This document shows positions 14,545 to 23,363 of a stretch of DNA of 34,641 nucleotides, in pieces. Numbering within the stretch: position 1 is the first letter of the stretch; each line of letters begins with the position of its first letter. The notes beneath the pieces are model-generated. The model was not told where the DNA came from. It did not search any database and worked only from the letters and a program-made list of their open reading frames with translations. Made by a program: the position numbers and the translations under genes. Source of the DNA: Candidatus Melainabacteria bacterium (GTDB taxonomy: Bacteria > Cyanobacteriota > Vampirovibrionia > 2-02-FULL-35-15); NCBI GenBank assembly GCA_023250205.1, contig JAHFBE010000024.1:1-34641 (forward strand), in the 5' to 3' direction.

Positions 14545-15552
14545 ATGAGTCAGATAACAATTAAATGCCTTGAGAACAAAACCAATAATGATGGTTCACT
14601 CTACGGAAAATTTTTAGTAGAGTCATTTGATAGAGGTTTTGGCGCAACAATCGGAAACTCTTTAAGAAGGATATTACTATCAAGTATTCCGGGTTCCGCT
14701 GTTACAGGTGTAAAAATTGAAGGTATAACTCATGAATTCTCCTCAATACCAGGAGTTTTAGAAGATGTAATAGACATTACACTTAACTTAAAAGGCTTAG
14801 TGGTTAAATCATTTTCAAATCAGCCACAATCTTTAAGAATTTCAGCTAAAGGACCTATGACTGTCTTAGCTAAAGACATAAGTCTTCCTGCTGACATTCA
14901 AATTATTAATCCTGATTGGAAGATTGCTACTTTAGCTGCAGATGGAAAAATGGAAATGGAAATAACTGTTGAAAACGGTGTTGGTTATATTCCTGCAGAC
15001 AAACAAAAGACACAAAACAGACCGATAGACATGATTCCTGTAGATGCCGTTTTCATGCCTATTAGAAAGGTTGCATATTTTGTTGAATCAGTAAGAACAC
15101 ATGAAGGTGCTGACTATGACAAGCTCTTCATAGAGATCTGGTCAAGTGGTGGTATAGAACCAACTTTAGCTTTAGGGCAAGCAGCAGCAAAGTTAATAGA
15201 AAAATTAGCTCCAGTCGCTCAATTTTCTGGAGAATCTATCAGCATACAAGCTGTAGCTGAACCCGTTGTTAAAACAGAAGTAGTAGTAGACCAAAGAAAG
15301 CAGCTTAGTATTGAAGAACTAGAGCTTTCTGTAAGAGCATATAACTGCTTAAAAAGAGCAAACATAAATTCATTAGGCGAATTACTAAGTCTTTCATACA
15401 ACGAACTTATGAACATCAAAAATTTTGGAAAGAAATCTGCTGATGAAGTTTTAGAAAGACTACACAAAATGGGAATGCATTTAATTGATGAGACTATTCC
15501 TGCAAACATTGATGAGTTAGCTAATATGGAAAGTGAGGCATTCTCTACATAA
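14545..15552 (+). CDS. rpoA: RNA polymerase alpha subunit
   Basis: Alpha dimerises to start assembly of RNA polymerase and contacts promoters and activators through its C-terminal domain. The N-terminal domain shows FDRGFGATIGNSLRRILLSS (28-47), GVLEDVIDITLNLKGL and GYIPADKQ. The C-terminal domain has the helix-hairpin-helix pattern SIEELELSVRAYNCLKRANI, LGELLSLSYNELMNIKNFGK and KSADEVLERL. 335 residues, close to standard. AAAGGAG lies 5-6 bases before the ATG. rpsK precedes by 36 bases; rplQ follows by 39. Confidence 0.98.
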   Translation: MSQITIKCLENKTNNDGSLYGKFLVESFDRGFGATIGNSLRRILLSSIPGSAVTGVKIEGITHEFSSIPGVLEDVIDITLNLKGLVVKSFSNQPQSLRISAKGPMTVLAKDISLPADIQIINPDWKIATLAADGKMEMEITVENGVGYIPADKQKTQNRPIDMIPVDAVFMPIRKVAYFVESVRTHEGADYDKLFIEIWSSGGIEPTLALGQAAAKLIEKLAPVAQFSGESISIQAVAEPVVKTEVVVDQRKQLSIEELELSVRAYNCLKRANINSLGELLSLSYNELMNIKNFGKKSADEVLERLHKMGMHLIDETIPANIDELANMESEAFST

Positions 15553-15591
15553 GAACACTTATAGAGTGTTGATGTATGGATGTAAAAAGAA

Positions 15592-15945
15592 ATGAGACAC
15601 AGAAGAAAAAAAAATAAATTGTCATTGCCTGCAGATCAAAGAAAAGCAGTGTTACGAACACTTGCTAATTCTTTTTTTAAGACCGGGGAAATTAAGACAA
15701 CTCTTGGTAGAGCAAAGGCACTTCAATGTGAAGTTGAAAGACTAATTTCATTGGCAAAGCGTGGTGACGTACACGCCAGACGTCAAGCAGGAAAGTTTTT
15801 CTATGAAAAGTCTGTTTTAAAGAAACTTTTTAATGAGACTGTTGGAAATTTTAAAACTAAAAAAGGTGGCTATACCAGATTAATTAAGACACTTCCAAGA
15901 CGTGGTGATGCTGCACCTACTGCTATTTTGCAATTGGTTAACTAA
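15592..15945 (+). CDS. rplQ: 50S ribosomal protein L17
   Basis: Lies near the peptide exit tunnel of the 50S subunit. MRHRRKKNKLSLPADQRKAV, LRTLANSFFKTGEIKTTLGR, AKALQCEVERLISLAKRGDV and the closing GGYTRLIKTLPRRGDAAPTA match the family completely. 117 residues. There is no good Shine-Dalgarno, only an A-rich stretch before the ATG. It ends the rpsM-rpsK-rpoA-rplQ unit; pyrD starts 9 bases after its stop and is probably read from the same mRNA. Confidence 0.98.
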   Translation: MRHRRKKNKLSLPADQRKAVLRTLANSFFKTGEIKTTLGRAKALQCEVERLISLAKRGDVHARRQAGKFFYEKSVLKKLFNETVGNFKTKKGGYTRLIKTLPRRGDAAPTAILQLVN

Positions 15946-15954
15946 TATTTATTG

Positions 15955-16899
15955 ATGACACTATTAAATACAAATATAGGCAAGGTTAATTTAAAAACCC
16001 CTGTTTTATTAGCATCTGGGACCTGTGGTATTGCAGGGCGTGAATTTGAATCTTATTTTAATTTAAATGAACTTGGTGGAATAGTCACAAAAAGTCTGAG
16101 CATAAAACCAAGAGATGGGAACCCGACCCCAAGAGTAGTTGAAATCCCTGGATGTGGAATTCTTAATTCAATTGGTTTACAAAATCCAGGAATAGAGTAT
16201 TTTATAACAAATGAGCTTCCTTATCTTGCAGAGAAAAACGCCACAATAGTAATTAATGTCGTTGGAGAAACTCTTGATGATTATGCAAGTGCTGTTGATT
16301 TGATAAAAACAAAAAAAGAAATCACTGCAATTGAATTAAATCTTTCCTGCCCAAATGTATCTGGTGGGCTTGATTTTAGCCAGGACCCCAAAAAAGCATT
16401 TTCTCTAGTTAGTGAAATCAGAAAAATTACCACTATTCCAATTTGGACAAAGCTCTCTCCAAACGTTACTGATATTACAGAAATCGTAAGAGCTTGTGTT
16501 GAAGCTGGTTGTGATGGGGTTTCATTAATTAATACTGTTATTGGACTTGCTATAAACAAATGGACTAAAAAACCAACTCTCCCACGCGCTACAGGAGGAT
16601 ATAGCGGACCTGCAATAAAACCAATTGCACTTCGAATGATTTGGGAAACCCACAAGAAATTTCCAAAAGTTCCAATTATCGGAATTGGCGGAATTCATTC
16701 GACAGATGATGCCATTGAATTTTTACTTTGTGGGGCTTCATGCATTCAAATAGGCACAGCAAATTTTGTAAATCCAAAAACGAGCATTGAAATAATTAAC
16801 GGATTAAAAGATTATTGTGAGAAAAATAAATTAAAATCAATCAATGAAATCATCGGACAAGCACATAAAGAGCAACTTCAGGCTGCCAGCAAGCATTAG
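15955..16899 (+). CDS. pyrD: Dihydroorotate dehydrogenase, class 1 (probably 1B, NAD-linked)
   Basis: Oxidises dihydroorotate to orotate in pyrimidine synthesis on an FMN-bearing TIM barrel. PVLLASGTCG, VTKSLSIKPRDGNPTPRVVE, LNSIGLQNPGIE and the active-site loop ELNLSCPNV, with Cys132 as catalytic base, place it in class 1; class 2 enzymes have Ser there. TGGYSGPAIKPIALRM and IIGIGGIHS bind FMN phosphate. The length of 314 and overall pattern fit the 1B type, which normally works with the PyrK flavoprotein; no pyrK is in the window. ATG at 15955 is preferred to the TTG at 15952. It is a cytoplasmic enzyme appended to the ribosomal unit. Confidence 0.95.
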   Translation: MTLLNTNIGKVNLKTPVLLASGTCGIAGREFESYFNLNELGGIVTKSLSIKPRDGNPTPRVVEIPGCGILNSIGLQNPGIEYFITNELPYLAEKNATIVINVVGETLDDYASAVDLIKTKKEITAIELNLSCPNVSGGLDFSQDPKKAFSLVSEIRKITTIPIWTKLSPNVTDITEIVRACVEAGCDGVSLINTVIGLAINKWTKKPTLPRATGGYSGPAIKPIALRMIWETHKKFPKVPIIGIGGIHSTDDAIEFLLCGASCIQIGTANFVNPKTSIEIINGLKDYCEKNKLKSINEIIGQAHKEQLQAASKH

Positions 16900-17451
16900 T
16901 TAAGGCTTTAACTTTAAGATATTATCCCCAAACATTGGCTCAATTATATTTCTTAAACGATTTCTGTTATCTTCATCCCCACCAACTGCAATACTGAAAA
17001 AATCTCTTAAGTCTTCTAATCCATCAAGCTTACAGTTCTCTTTTATTACTTCATTTCGATCATTAAGACATAAAATTTCAACTTCAATTTTTTTATTGGC
17101 GTTAAATTTTATATCTGTAATTATTATCGGTTGCTTTGCAGAATGTTCTGAAACCTTCTCAAAATCAACATCCCCAATCTTCTCAACCGGAGATTCTCCC
17201 TTGCGATAGAAAGCCCCTTCTTTACTCAATTCCAAAAACTGCGCATATAGTTTATCTCTTTCAGCTTCTTTATTTGGATCAGCATGAAGTTGAATTGTTA
17301 AGTTTCTACTTATTTCTCTTATTATTTCCTGGGCACGCTGCATCTCTTCAGGCGTTCTTGGAATATCGAGTTTTAGTCGTTCTAAAAGAGACTTTGGACG
17401 TTTTCCGGGTGAATTACCAAATGGAATTATATTTGGAGGATCTGTACTCAT
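16900..17451 (-). CDS. Unknown protein, 183 residues
   Basis: Not recognised. It is a soluble, charged protein. The N-terminus is Pro-rich and basic (MSTDPPNIIPFGNSPGKRPK), followed by a helix-rich half (RTPEEMQRAQEIIREISRNL) and a C-terminal half that looks beta-rich (PIIITDIKFNANKKIEVEIL) ending in FSIAVGGDEDNRNRLRNIIE. The ATG at 17451 is used; an in-frame TTG at 17487 would add 12 residues, and neither has a clear ribosome site. It abuts the pyrD stop tail-to-tail with no gap, so each gene's terminator, if any, lies inside the other. Function unknown. Confidence 0.65.
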   Translation of the reverse strand: MSTDPPNIIPFGNSPGKRPKSLLERLKLDIPRTPEEMQRAQEIIREISRNLTIQLHADPNKEAERDKLYAQFLELSKEGAFYRKGESPVEKIGDVDFEKVSEHSAKQPIIITDIKFNANKKIEVEILCLNDRNEVIKENCKLDGLEDLRDFFSIAVGGDEDNRNRLRNIIEPMFGDNILKLKP

Positions 17452-17578
17452 AATTTGATTAAAACAATTCTTCTTTTCGTTAATCAAGAGAAAAAAATTA
17501 AATTATTTTTATCCTTGCTCCAGCTTGAGTAATTAAAGGAAAAATTTGCTCATTTTGAACAAAAAACTTTAAGTTTCA

Positions 17579-17597
17579 GAACATGGAACATAACATG
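17579..17597. repeat. Short period-7 array (GAACATG words)
   Basis: GAACATG, GAACATA and a partial third word follow each other in a 7-base register. No inverted partner is seen nearby. It lies in the 480-base gap before smc, together with the 25-base direct repeats and palindrome described separately. The stretch 17600-17720 adds only short AT-rich hairpins (for example CAATAT pairing with ATATTG near 17640-17670). Confidence 0.4.
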
Positions 17598-17726
17598 CTT
17601 CTTAACCATCACAAGGGTTAAAGCTATTTAGTATATATTTACAATATATTCAGTGCATAATATTGTCTTAGATATTTACATATTATGTATTAATGTATTC
17701 TAAATTTACTGGCCCGCATAAGGATA

Positions 17727-17885
17727 ATATGTTAGAAATTATAGTCTTATAGAAGGTTGGTAAAGCTCTAAGCGAAGAATGTTCTGATGAAGAATATTCT
17801 GAGCGTTGTGAAAGAGAGCAAAAATTTAAGCTTAAATTTTTGCAAATAAAAACAGATTATATATGTTAGAAATTATAGTCTTATA
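17727..17885. repeat. 25-base perfect direct repeats bracketing a 109-base block upstream of smc
   Basis: Bases 17727-17751 and 17861-17885 are identical over 25 positions (each starts ATATGTTAGAAATTATAG). The 109 bases between contain a near-tandem pair of 15-mers (17774-17788 and 17789-17803, GAAGAATGTTCTGAT and GAAGAATATTCTGAG), each built on an AGAAT/ATTCT palindrome. A 26-base perfect palindrome (17818-17843) is also inside. The second direct repeat ends 46 bases before the smc start. Confidence 0.85.
17818..17843. other. 26-base perfect palindrome
   Basis: GCAAAAATTTAAG is followed at once by its exact reverse complement, with no spacer. It is AT-rich and symmetric, so it could be a cruciform, a dimeric-protein operator or a two-way terminator. 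It lies between the 25-base direct repeats upstream of smc. Confidence 0.85.
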
Positions 17886-17931
17886 TCAATATAGCAACAG
17901 CTAATAAAGTAGCAGTTTTATAAGGAAATTT

Positions 17932-20900
17932 ATGAACGCTAAGTTACGTTTAAAAGAAATTGAGATTGATAATTTCAAATCCTTTGGGAAAAGAACTTGC
18001 GTGCCTCTTTTGCCTGGATTTACAACTATTTCTGGTCCAAATGGGTCAGGGAAATCAAATATTATTGACTGTGTTTTATTTGCTCTTGGACTTTCCAGCT
18101 CAAGAACAATGAGGGCAGAAAGATTGCCAGATCTTATTAATAACTTAAGTGGTAAAAAAGAAGCACAGGTAACTATCAGATTTACAGACGACGCTGAGAC
18201 AGAAATAGAAGTAAGCAGAAAAATAAAAGTAAAAGAGAATGGTTATACAAGTACTTATTACATGGATGGTAAAACTGTTACTCTAACTGAAGTTCACGAT
18301 AACCTCTTAAGCCACAACATAAGCCCCCACGGATATAACGTAGTAATGCAGGGTGATGTCACTTCAATAATCACCATGTCACAGATTGAGAGAAGAAAAA
18401 TTATTGATGAGCTTGCTGGGGTGGCAGATTTTGACAGAAAGATAGAGCTTGCACAAATCGAGCTTCAAAAAGTTCAAGATGGAATGGAAAAAGAAAACAT
18501 TATCATGCTTGAGCTGGATGAAAGATTAAAACAGCTTGAGAGTGAAAGAAACGAAGCTTTAAAATATGCAAAGTTAAAAAATGAGTTAAGAGAACTTGAG
18601 AAGCATTGTCTTGCTGCCAGAATAAATAAACTTGAATCTGAATATAATACATTAAAAGAAGAAAATGCAACTCTCAGACAAAAAAGAACTGATTCTATCA
18701 TTCGCCTTGGTCAATTAAACGATGAGATTGAAAAAGATAAGCAAACTATTCAAGATATTGAAAATGAAGTTCAAAAGGTAACAGAGCAAAGTCAAAAAAA
18801 ATTAATTGAAGAAGCTGAAACAACAAAAATTGAAATCAGCAAAATACAGTCTACCATTGATTTTTTAAATAAACAGATAAAAGATCATAAAGACAACATG
18901 GAAAATCTTGAGAATGAAATAAAGGTTCTAGATAAAAAGGTCAATGATCTTGGAAAGAAAAAAGAGAAACAAAAGAAAGAACAAGAAAAAATCGAAGATG
19001 AGCTTTGGAAACTAAATCAAGAATATCAAAAACTTCAGGATAGCTTAAAGACAAAGGGACAAAACCAGAACATCTCTACCTCGCAGATTTTTGATATTCA
19101 GAAAAAAATAAATAAATTCAAATCTGACAAAGAAGAACTTATTACAAAAAAGACAAGACTTGAAGAACAAATAATTCATTTAAAAGACGATCTTACAAAT
19201 ACAAAAATCGAAGCGGAAAGATCTCTAACTGAATTAAAAGAACTAACTCAAAGTAGTGCATACAAAAATTCAAGGCTTAATCAGCTTCAGCAAAAACATA
19301 TTGCACTTCAAAGACATATATCAAAATTAAAAGCAGAAGAAATAGAAACTAGAGAAGAGTTAAATGAACGAACTAAAAAACTTGCAAGACTTGAAAGAGA
19401 ACTTGATAAGCTTGAAGTTCATAAACAGGTAATAAAAGAAACAACCGGGCTTGGAGCTGCCGTTGAAACAGTTTTAAGTGCCGGAATAAAAGGTGTTCAT
19501 GGAACTCTTTCACAACTTGGTTATGTAGATGCAAAATATAAAACTGCAATTGAAACCGCTACTGGAAACAGATTACGAGCAATTGTTGTGGACACAGATG
19601 AAGTTGCAAGCAAATGTATTGAACTCTTAAGAAGTACTGGCAGTGGAAGAGCGACATTTCTTCCCCTAAACAAACTAAAACCTTCTCCAACACTATTACC
19701 TCCTACTCTGAAAGGTACAGTTGGATGGGCTATTGAATTGATTAAATTTGAAAGAAAATACACAGATGCATTTTTCTATGCTCTAAGTGACACACTAATA
19801 ATGGATAGTCTGGATAGCGCCAGAAAAAACATTGGCAAGAACAGAATGGTGACTCTTGCCGGTGACTTACTTGAAAAAAGTGGTGCAATTACTGGTGGAT
19901 CTCAAATTTCTTCAAATATTAGTTTTGGTCAAGGTTCTGAGAATGAACAGGAAAGACTTCAAAAAGAAGTCAAATCATTACAAGACTATGTTAATCAGCT
20001 TGATAAAGACTTAAAAGAATTAGCAAAGCAAATTGAAGAAGCAAAAGATGAATTTGATTCTTTAAAAACTGAAATTACAAAAGAAGAAACAAATAACTCT
20101 TCCAGCATTGAAACAATTAAAAAACTTAATAAATTCTCTGAAGAAAGTAAACAAAAAGTAACTGAACTTGCAGAAACAATTAATAACAGCTCTGGCGAAT
20201 TTGAAAAGATTGATGAGGAAGTAAAGGATAACGAACAAGAAATTATTAATCTTGAAGTAGAACTCCAGAAAATAGCAGCAAACGTAAAAGATTCCAGCTT
20301 AGAAGCACTTGTTACAAACAGCCAGGATATTGAATCTAAGACTAAAGAGCTTGAATCACAATTACAGGAAATACTTACTGAGTCAAGAAGCTATTCTGTA
20401 GAAGCAGAGTTTAATTTAAAAGCTAAAGAACAGTATGAAGAGAAAATAACCAGTTCAAAGAAAGAAATTGAAAGAATTTCTGTCGAGCTTCCTGAACATG
20501 AAGAAAAATTAAAAACTCTTGGAGAAAAAGTAAAAGAAATTGAAGAAGCTGGACAAGCTGAAATTAAACATTTGAATGAACTCAATTCAAAGAGAAGCGA
20601 GCTTTCAAATGGCTTAATTACTAAAGGAGAACAAAAAGGGGAATTACAACAGATAATCGATCAGCTCGCTGAAAGAGTTACAACAGTTGAATTAAAGATC
20701 AGAGAATTAGAACCAGATCTTGCTGACTTAAAGGTAAAATTTCAAGAGCAAACCAAAAATGAAGAATATAAAGCACCTGAAGATATTGATCTTGAAAAAA
20801 TTATAAAGCAAATTGAAAGTATTGAGAAACGAATGAGAGCTCTTGAGCCTGTAAATATGAGAGCTATTGATGAGTATGATAATGTCACTGGTCGACAAAA

Positions 20901-21468
20901 AGAGATCAAAGACAAGTTAGATTCTTTATCCCAGGAAAAAGATGCAATAAGCACAAAGATTGGTTCTTATACAGATCAAAAGAAAGTAACCTTTTTTGAA
21001 ACCTTTGAAGGAGTGAATAAATACTTCCAGGAAATATTCCATGAGCTTTCTTTTGGGCATGGTGAATTATTGCTTGAAAACCCTGACGATCCGTTTGTAG
21101 GGGGATTAGTTATCAGAGCAAGACCACGTGATAAGAAAATGCAACGTCTTGAAGCTATGTCTGGGGGAGAGAAATCCCTCACGGCTCTTAGTTTTATGTT
21201 TGCACTTCAAAGGTATTCTCCTGCTCCATTTTATGCATTTGATGAAGTTGATATGTTTTTAGACAGTATAAATGCAGAGCGTCTTGCCCAAATGGTCAAG
21301 AAACAATCTTTACACGCTCAATTCGTAGTAGTTAGCTTACGAAGACCTATGTTAGATAATGCTAACCAGGCAATTGGAGTAACCTTAAGAGCAGATGGAT
21401 TTACACAAATTCTTGGTGTACAACATCTTCAAAAGAAAAAAGAAGAGCCCGAATTAATGACAGCATAA
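17932..21468 (+). CDS. smc: Chromosome segregation protein SMC
   Basis: The core of the bacterial condensin, an ATP-driven DNA-loop-extruding dimer that compacts and separates chromosomes. Walker A GPNGSGKSN (35-43) follows EIDNFKSFGKRT. Two long coiled coils flank the hinge near residues 500-680, which has GIKGVHGTLSQLGYVD, ATGNRLRAIVVDTDE, GRATFLPL and AGDLLEKSGAITGGSQ. The C-terminal head has the signature MSGGEKSLTALSFMFAL (1076-1092) and Walker B with DEVD at 1104-1107; the usual AALD after it is MFLD here. The length of 1178 is standard. AAGGA stands 6 bases before the ATG. scpA and scpB follow on the same strand, so all three condensin components are encoded together. Confidence 0.98.
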   Translation: MNAKLRLKEIEIDNFKSFGKRTCVPLLPGFTTISGPNGSGKSNIIDCVLFALGLSSSRTMRAERLPDLINNLSGKKEAQVTIRFTDDAETEIEVSRKIKVKENGYTSTYYMDGKTVTLTEVHDNLLSHNISPHGYNVVMQGDVTSIITMSQIERRKIIDELAGVADFDRKIELAQIELQKVQDGMEKENIIMLELDERLKQLESERNEALKYAKLKNELRELEKHCLAARINKLESEYNTLKEENATLRQKRTDSIIRLGQLNDEIEKDKQTIQDIENEVQKVTEQSQKKLIEEAETTKIEISKIQSTIDFLNKQIKDHKDNMENLENEIKVLDKKVNDLGKKKEKQKKEQEKIEDELWKLNQEYQKLQDSLKTKGQNQNISTSQIFDIQKKINKFKSDKEELITKKTRLEEQIIHLKDDLTNTKIEAERSLTELKELTQSSAYKNSRLNQLQQKHIALQRHISKLKAEEIETREELNERTKKLARLERELDKLEVHKQVIKETTGLGAAVETVLSAGIKGVHGTLSQLGYVDAKYKTAIETATGNRLRAIVVDTDEVASKCIELLRSTGSGRATFLPLNKLKPSPTLLPPTLKGTVGWAIELIKFERKYTDAFFYALSDTLIMDSLDSARKNIGKNRMVTLAGDLLEKSGAITGGSQISSNISFGQGSENEQERLQKEVKSLQDYVNQLDKDLKELAKQIEEAKDEFDSLKTEITKEETNNSSSIETIKKLNKFSEESKQKVTELAETINNSSGEFEKIDEEVKDNEQEIINLEVELQKIAANVKDSSLEALVTNSQDIESKTKELESQLQEILTESRSYSVEAEFNLKAKEQYEEKITSSKKEIERISVELPEHEEKLKTLGEKVKEIEEAGQAEIKHLNELNSKRSELSNGLITKGEQKGELQQIIDQLAERVTTVELKIRELEPDLADLKVKFQEQTKNEEYKAPEDIDLEKIIKQIESIEKRMRALEPVNMRAIDEYDNVTGRQKEIKDKLDSLSQEKDAISTKIGSYTDQKKVTFFETFEGVNKYFQEIFHELSFGHGELLLENPDDPFVGGLVIRARPRDKKMQRLEAMSGGEKSLTALSFMFALQRYSPAPFYAFDEVDMFLDSINAERLAQMVKKQSLHAQFVVVSLRRPMLDNANQAIGVTLRADGFTQILGVQHLQKKKEEPELMTA

Positions 21469-21473
21469 GGAGT

Positions 21474-21573
21474 CTTAAGTCATAAGCTTTAAGTTATAAG
21501 AAGGAGAACGAAGGGACATGAGAAAAAAAGCAAAATAAAAAATCTTATAACTTACGACTTGCAACTTACAACT
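21474..21573. repeat. Period-7 word array with inverted arms between smc and scpA
   Basis: Left arm 21474-21501 has four words with AAGT or AAGC every 7 bases. Right arm 21544-21573 has four words in reverse complement (CTTATAA, CTTACGA, CTTGCAA, CTTACAA). Aligned in reverse complement, 24-base arms agree at 18 positions. The 42-base loop is purine-rich. The right arm ends 6 bases before the scpA ATG and would place the start next to a stem. Confidence 0.65.
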
Positions 21574-21579
21574 AAAATT

Positions 21580-22545
21580 ATGGAACAAACTGAACAAACA
21601 ATTGAATCTATAGATGCAAAAAACCTGAGTGGTGGGCTAGAGATTCTTGTTCAACTTGCTGAAAAGGGAGAAATTGATCCTTGGGACATAGATATTATTG
21701 AAGTTACAAATAAATATTTAGCTGCTCTTGATAAAAGTCCAAGAGAAAATCTTTTAAATGCTGGAAGAGCCATATTCTTTGCGAGTGTTCTTCTAAGACT
21801 AAAATCAGATATCCTTTTAAACCTTTCAAATGAAACTTTGATTTCCAGTCAGCAAACTGAGAACTTCTTTCCTGAAGATGACCTCTTCCTTAATCCTGAA
21901 GAGGTACATCTTGATCTTTCTAAGCTTGAGGGGTTTATTGTCAGAAGCACTATTGGTAAACAACAAAGAAAAAGAAAAATTTCCCTTACTGATTTAATTT
22001 TTGCACTCCAACAAGCAGAGGAAGAGGAAGAAAGAAGAACTCTTAGAGCAAAAATGAGATCTGAAAGAGTCTTTACAATAGATGCTTCAGAAATCCCAGA
22101 AAATGTTCTTGAAATTGCACATGAAGAAGATCTTGAAGATATTGCCTCAAAAGTTGAAGCCATTCTTCAAGAGCATTTAACGGATGAAAAACCAATAACT
22201 CTGACATACCTTGCAGAAATTCTAAATAATAAGGCAAATACATTTCTAGCTCTTATGTTTTTAGCTCATGTAAAAAAAATCGTACTTGAACAAAAAGAAT
22301 TTTATGGGGAAGTTTATATTCACAGAGCAGGAACCATAATAGAAGAAAAAGAACCTGAGGTCCAAAAAGAAGAAGACAAAAAACCTACAAAGAAAAAGAG
22401 CATAATACAAAAAATAAAAGATAAACTTAAAGGTAAATTAAAGAAATCAGAACCAAAAGTAATAGAAGTTACTACTGATGAAAGCAACACAGTAGTGAAT
22501 ATAACTACAAAAGAGTTAAATGAGGAGGGGGCTTCAGATGAATGA
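21580..22545 (+). CDS. scpA: Segregation and condensation protein A
   Basis: The kleisin that bridges the two SMC heads. LSGGLEILVQLAEKGEIDPW followed by DIDIIEVTNKYLAAL is the conserved ScpA start, and FFASVLLRLKSDILL follows. The winged-helix end (ITLTYLAEILNNKANTFLAL, VKKIVLEQKEFYGEVYIH) that contacts the second SMC head is intact. After it comes an unusual tail of about 70 residues, first strongly basic (KPTKKKSIIQKIKDKLKGK) and then acidic, giving 321 residues against about 250 in many bacteria. The ATG at 21580 is used; the TTG at 21559 lies within the repeat arm. No ribosome site is visible. scpB begins 8 bases before its stop. Confidence 0.95.
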   Translation: MEQTEQTIESIDAKNLSGGLEILVQLAEKGEIDPWDIDIIEVTNKYLAALDKSPRENLLNAGRAIFFASVLLRLKSDILLNLSNETLISSQQTENFFPEDDLFLNPEEVHLDLSKLEGFIVRSTIGKQQRKRKISLTDLIFALQQAEEEEERRTLRAKMRSERVFTIDASEIPENVLEIAHEEDLEDIASKVEAILQEHLTDEKPITLTYLAEILNNKANTFLALMFLAHVKKIVLEQKEFYGEVYIHRAGTIIEEKEPEVQKEEDKKPTKKKSIIQKIKDKLKGKLKKSEPKVIEVTTDESNTVVNITTKELNEEGASDE

Positions 22546-23356
22546 AATAGAGCCGAGGCAAGAAGTAGGAAGCATGACACAGGAAGAAGAAAACGCCGAG
22601 AATGTCATTGCGAGGAGTGAAGCGACGAAGCAATCTCATAACGAATCTGACAATAAAGAACCTACAAATGAAACAGAAGCTTCTCAAGATAGCACTGATA
22701 CAGAAGAAGTCATTGAAGAAACTACTTATACTGAAGAGGTATCCGAATCTTATTTAGGTGGCATTGCAAGTGCTCTGAAATCCGATTTAAAGGCACAAGT
22801 TGAAGCAATATTATTTGTTTCTGATACACCACTAAAAACTGGTGCGATTTCTAAAATGCTAAATGCATCTTATGATGATGTTCAATTAGCCCTTGTCCAG
22901 TTAATTCAGGAATACGAAGATAAAAATGGTGGACTGGAAATAGGAACTGATGATGGATATATTATTCAGGTAAAAACTCAATATCTAAATATAGTTACTG
23001 ACATGATGCCACTTGAGCTGAATCCTGGTCCTATGAGAACTCTTTCTGCTATTGCCCTTAAAGAACCAGTGCTTCAATCCGAGGTTATAGATATGAGAGG
23101 ATCGGGGGCATATGACCACATAAATGACCTTGTGGAACAAGACTTAATCACAAAAAAACCTCAGGGACTTTCATATATTTTAAGAACTACAACAAAATTC
23201 CAGCAATATTTCAGACTTACTAAAGATGCCAATAAAATAAAAGAACGTCTCCAAGAGCAAGCGACAAAGAGAGCAAAAGAAAAGCAAAAGCTCGAAGAAG
23301 AAGCTCAAAGCGTACAACAGCTTGCAATAGGAACTCAAGAATCTGTTGCTGGTTAG
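22538..23356 (+). CDS. scpB: Segregation and condensation protein B
   Basis: Dimeric winged-helix partner of ScpA in the SMC complex. The conserved core starts at LKAQVEAILFVSDTPLKTGA and continues through LELNPGPMRTLSAIALKEPV, RGSGAYDHINDLVEQDLI and GLSYILRTTTKFQQYF. The ATG at 22538 has AGGAGG about 9 bases upstream and overlaps the scpA stop by 8 bases. Before the core is an acidic low-complexity leader of about 80 residues, and within it VIARSEATKQSH is encoded by a full copy of the palindromic repeat (22602-22639). The C-terminus adds a charged coiled-coil-like tail. The leader is not part of the family fold and should be disordered. Confidence 0.95.
   Translation: MNEIEPRQEVGSMTQEEENAENVIARSEATKQSHNESDNKEPTNETEASQDSTDTEEVIEETTYTEEVSESYLGGIASALKSDLKAQVEAILFVSDTPLKTGAISKMLNASYDDVQLALVQLIQEYEDKNGGLEIGTDDGYIIQVKTQYLNIVTDMMPLELNPGPMRTLSAIALKEPVLQSEVIDMRGSGAYDHINDLVEQDLITKKPQGLSYILRTTTKFQQYFRLTKDANKIKERLQEQATKRAKEKQKLEEEAQSVQQLAIGTQESVAG
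22602..22639 (+). repeat. Solo palindromic repeat inside scpB
   Basis: A single forward copy from GTCATTGCGAGGAG to GACGAAGCAATCTCA, preserving the scpB reading frame. It has the same borders as the copies at 2895-2930 and 8699-8735, but without an inverted partner nearby. Confidence 0.85.
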
Positions 23357-23363
23357 TAAAGAA

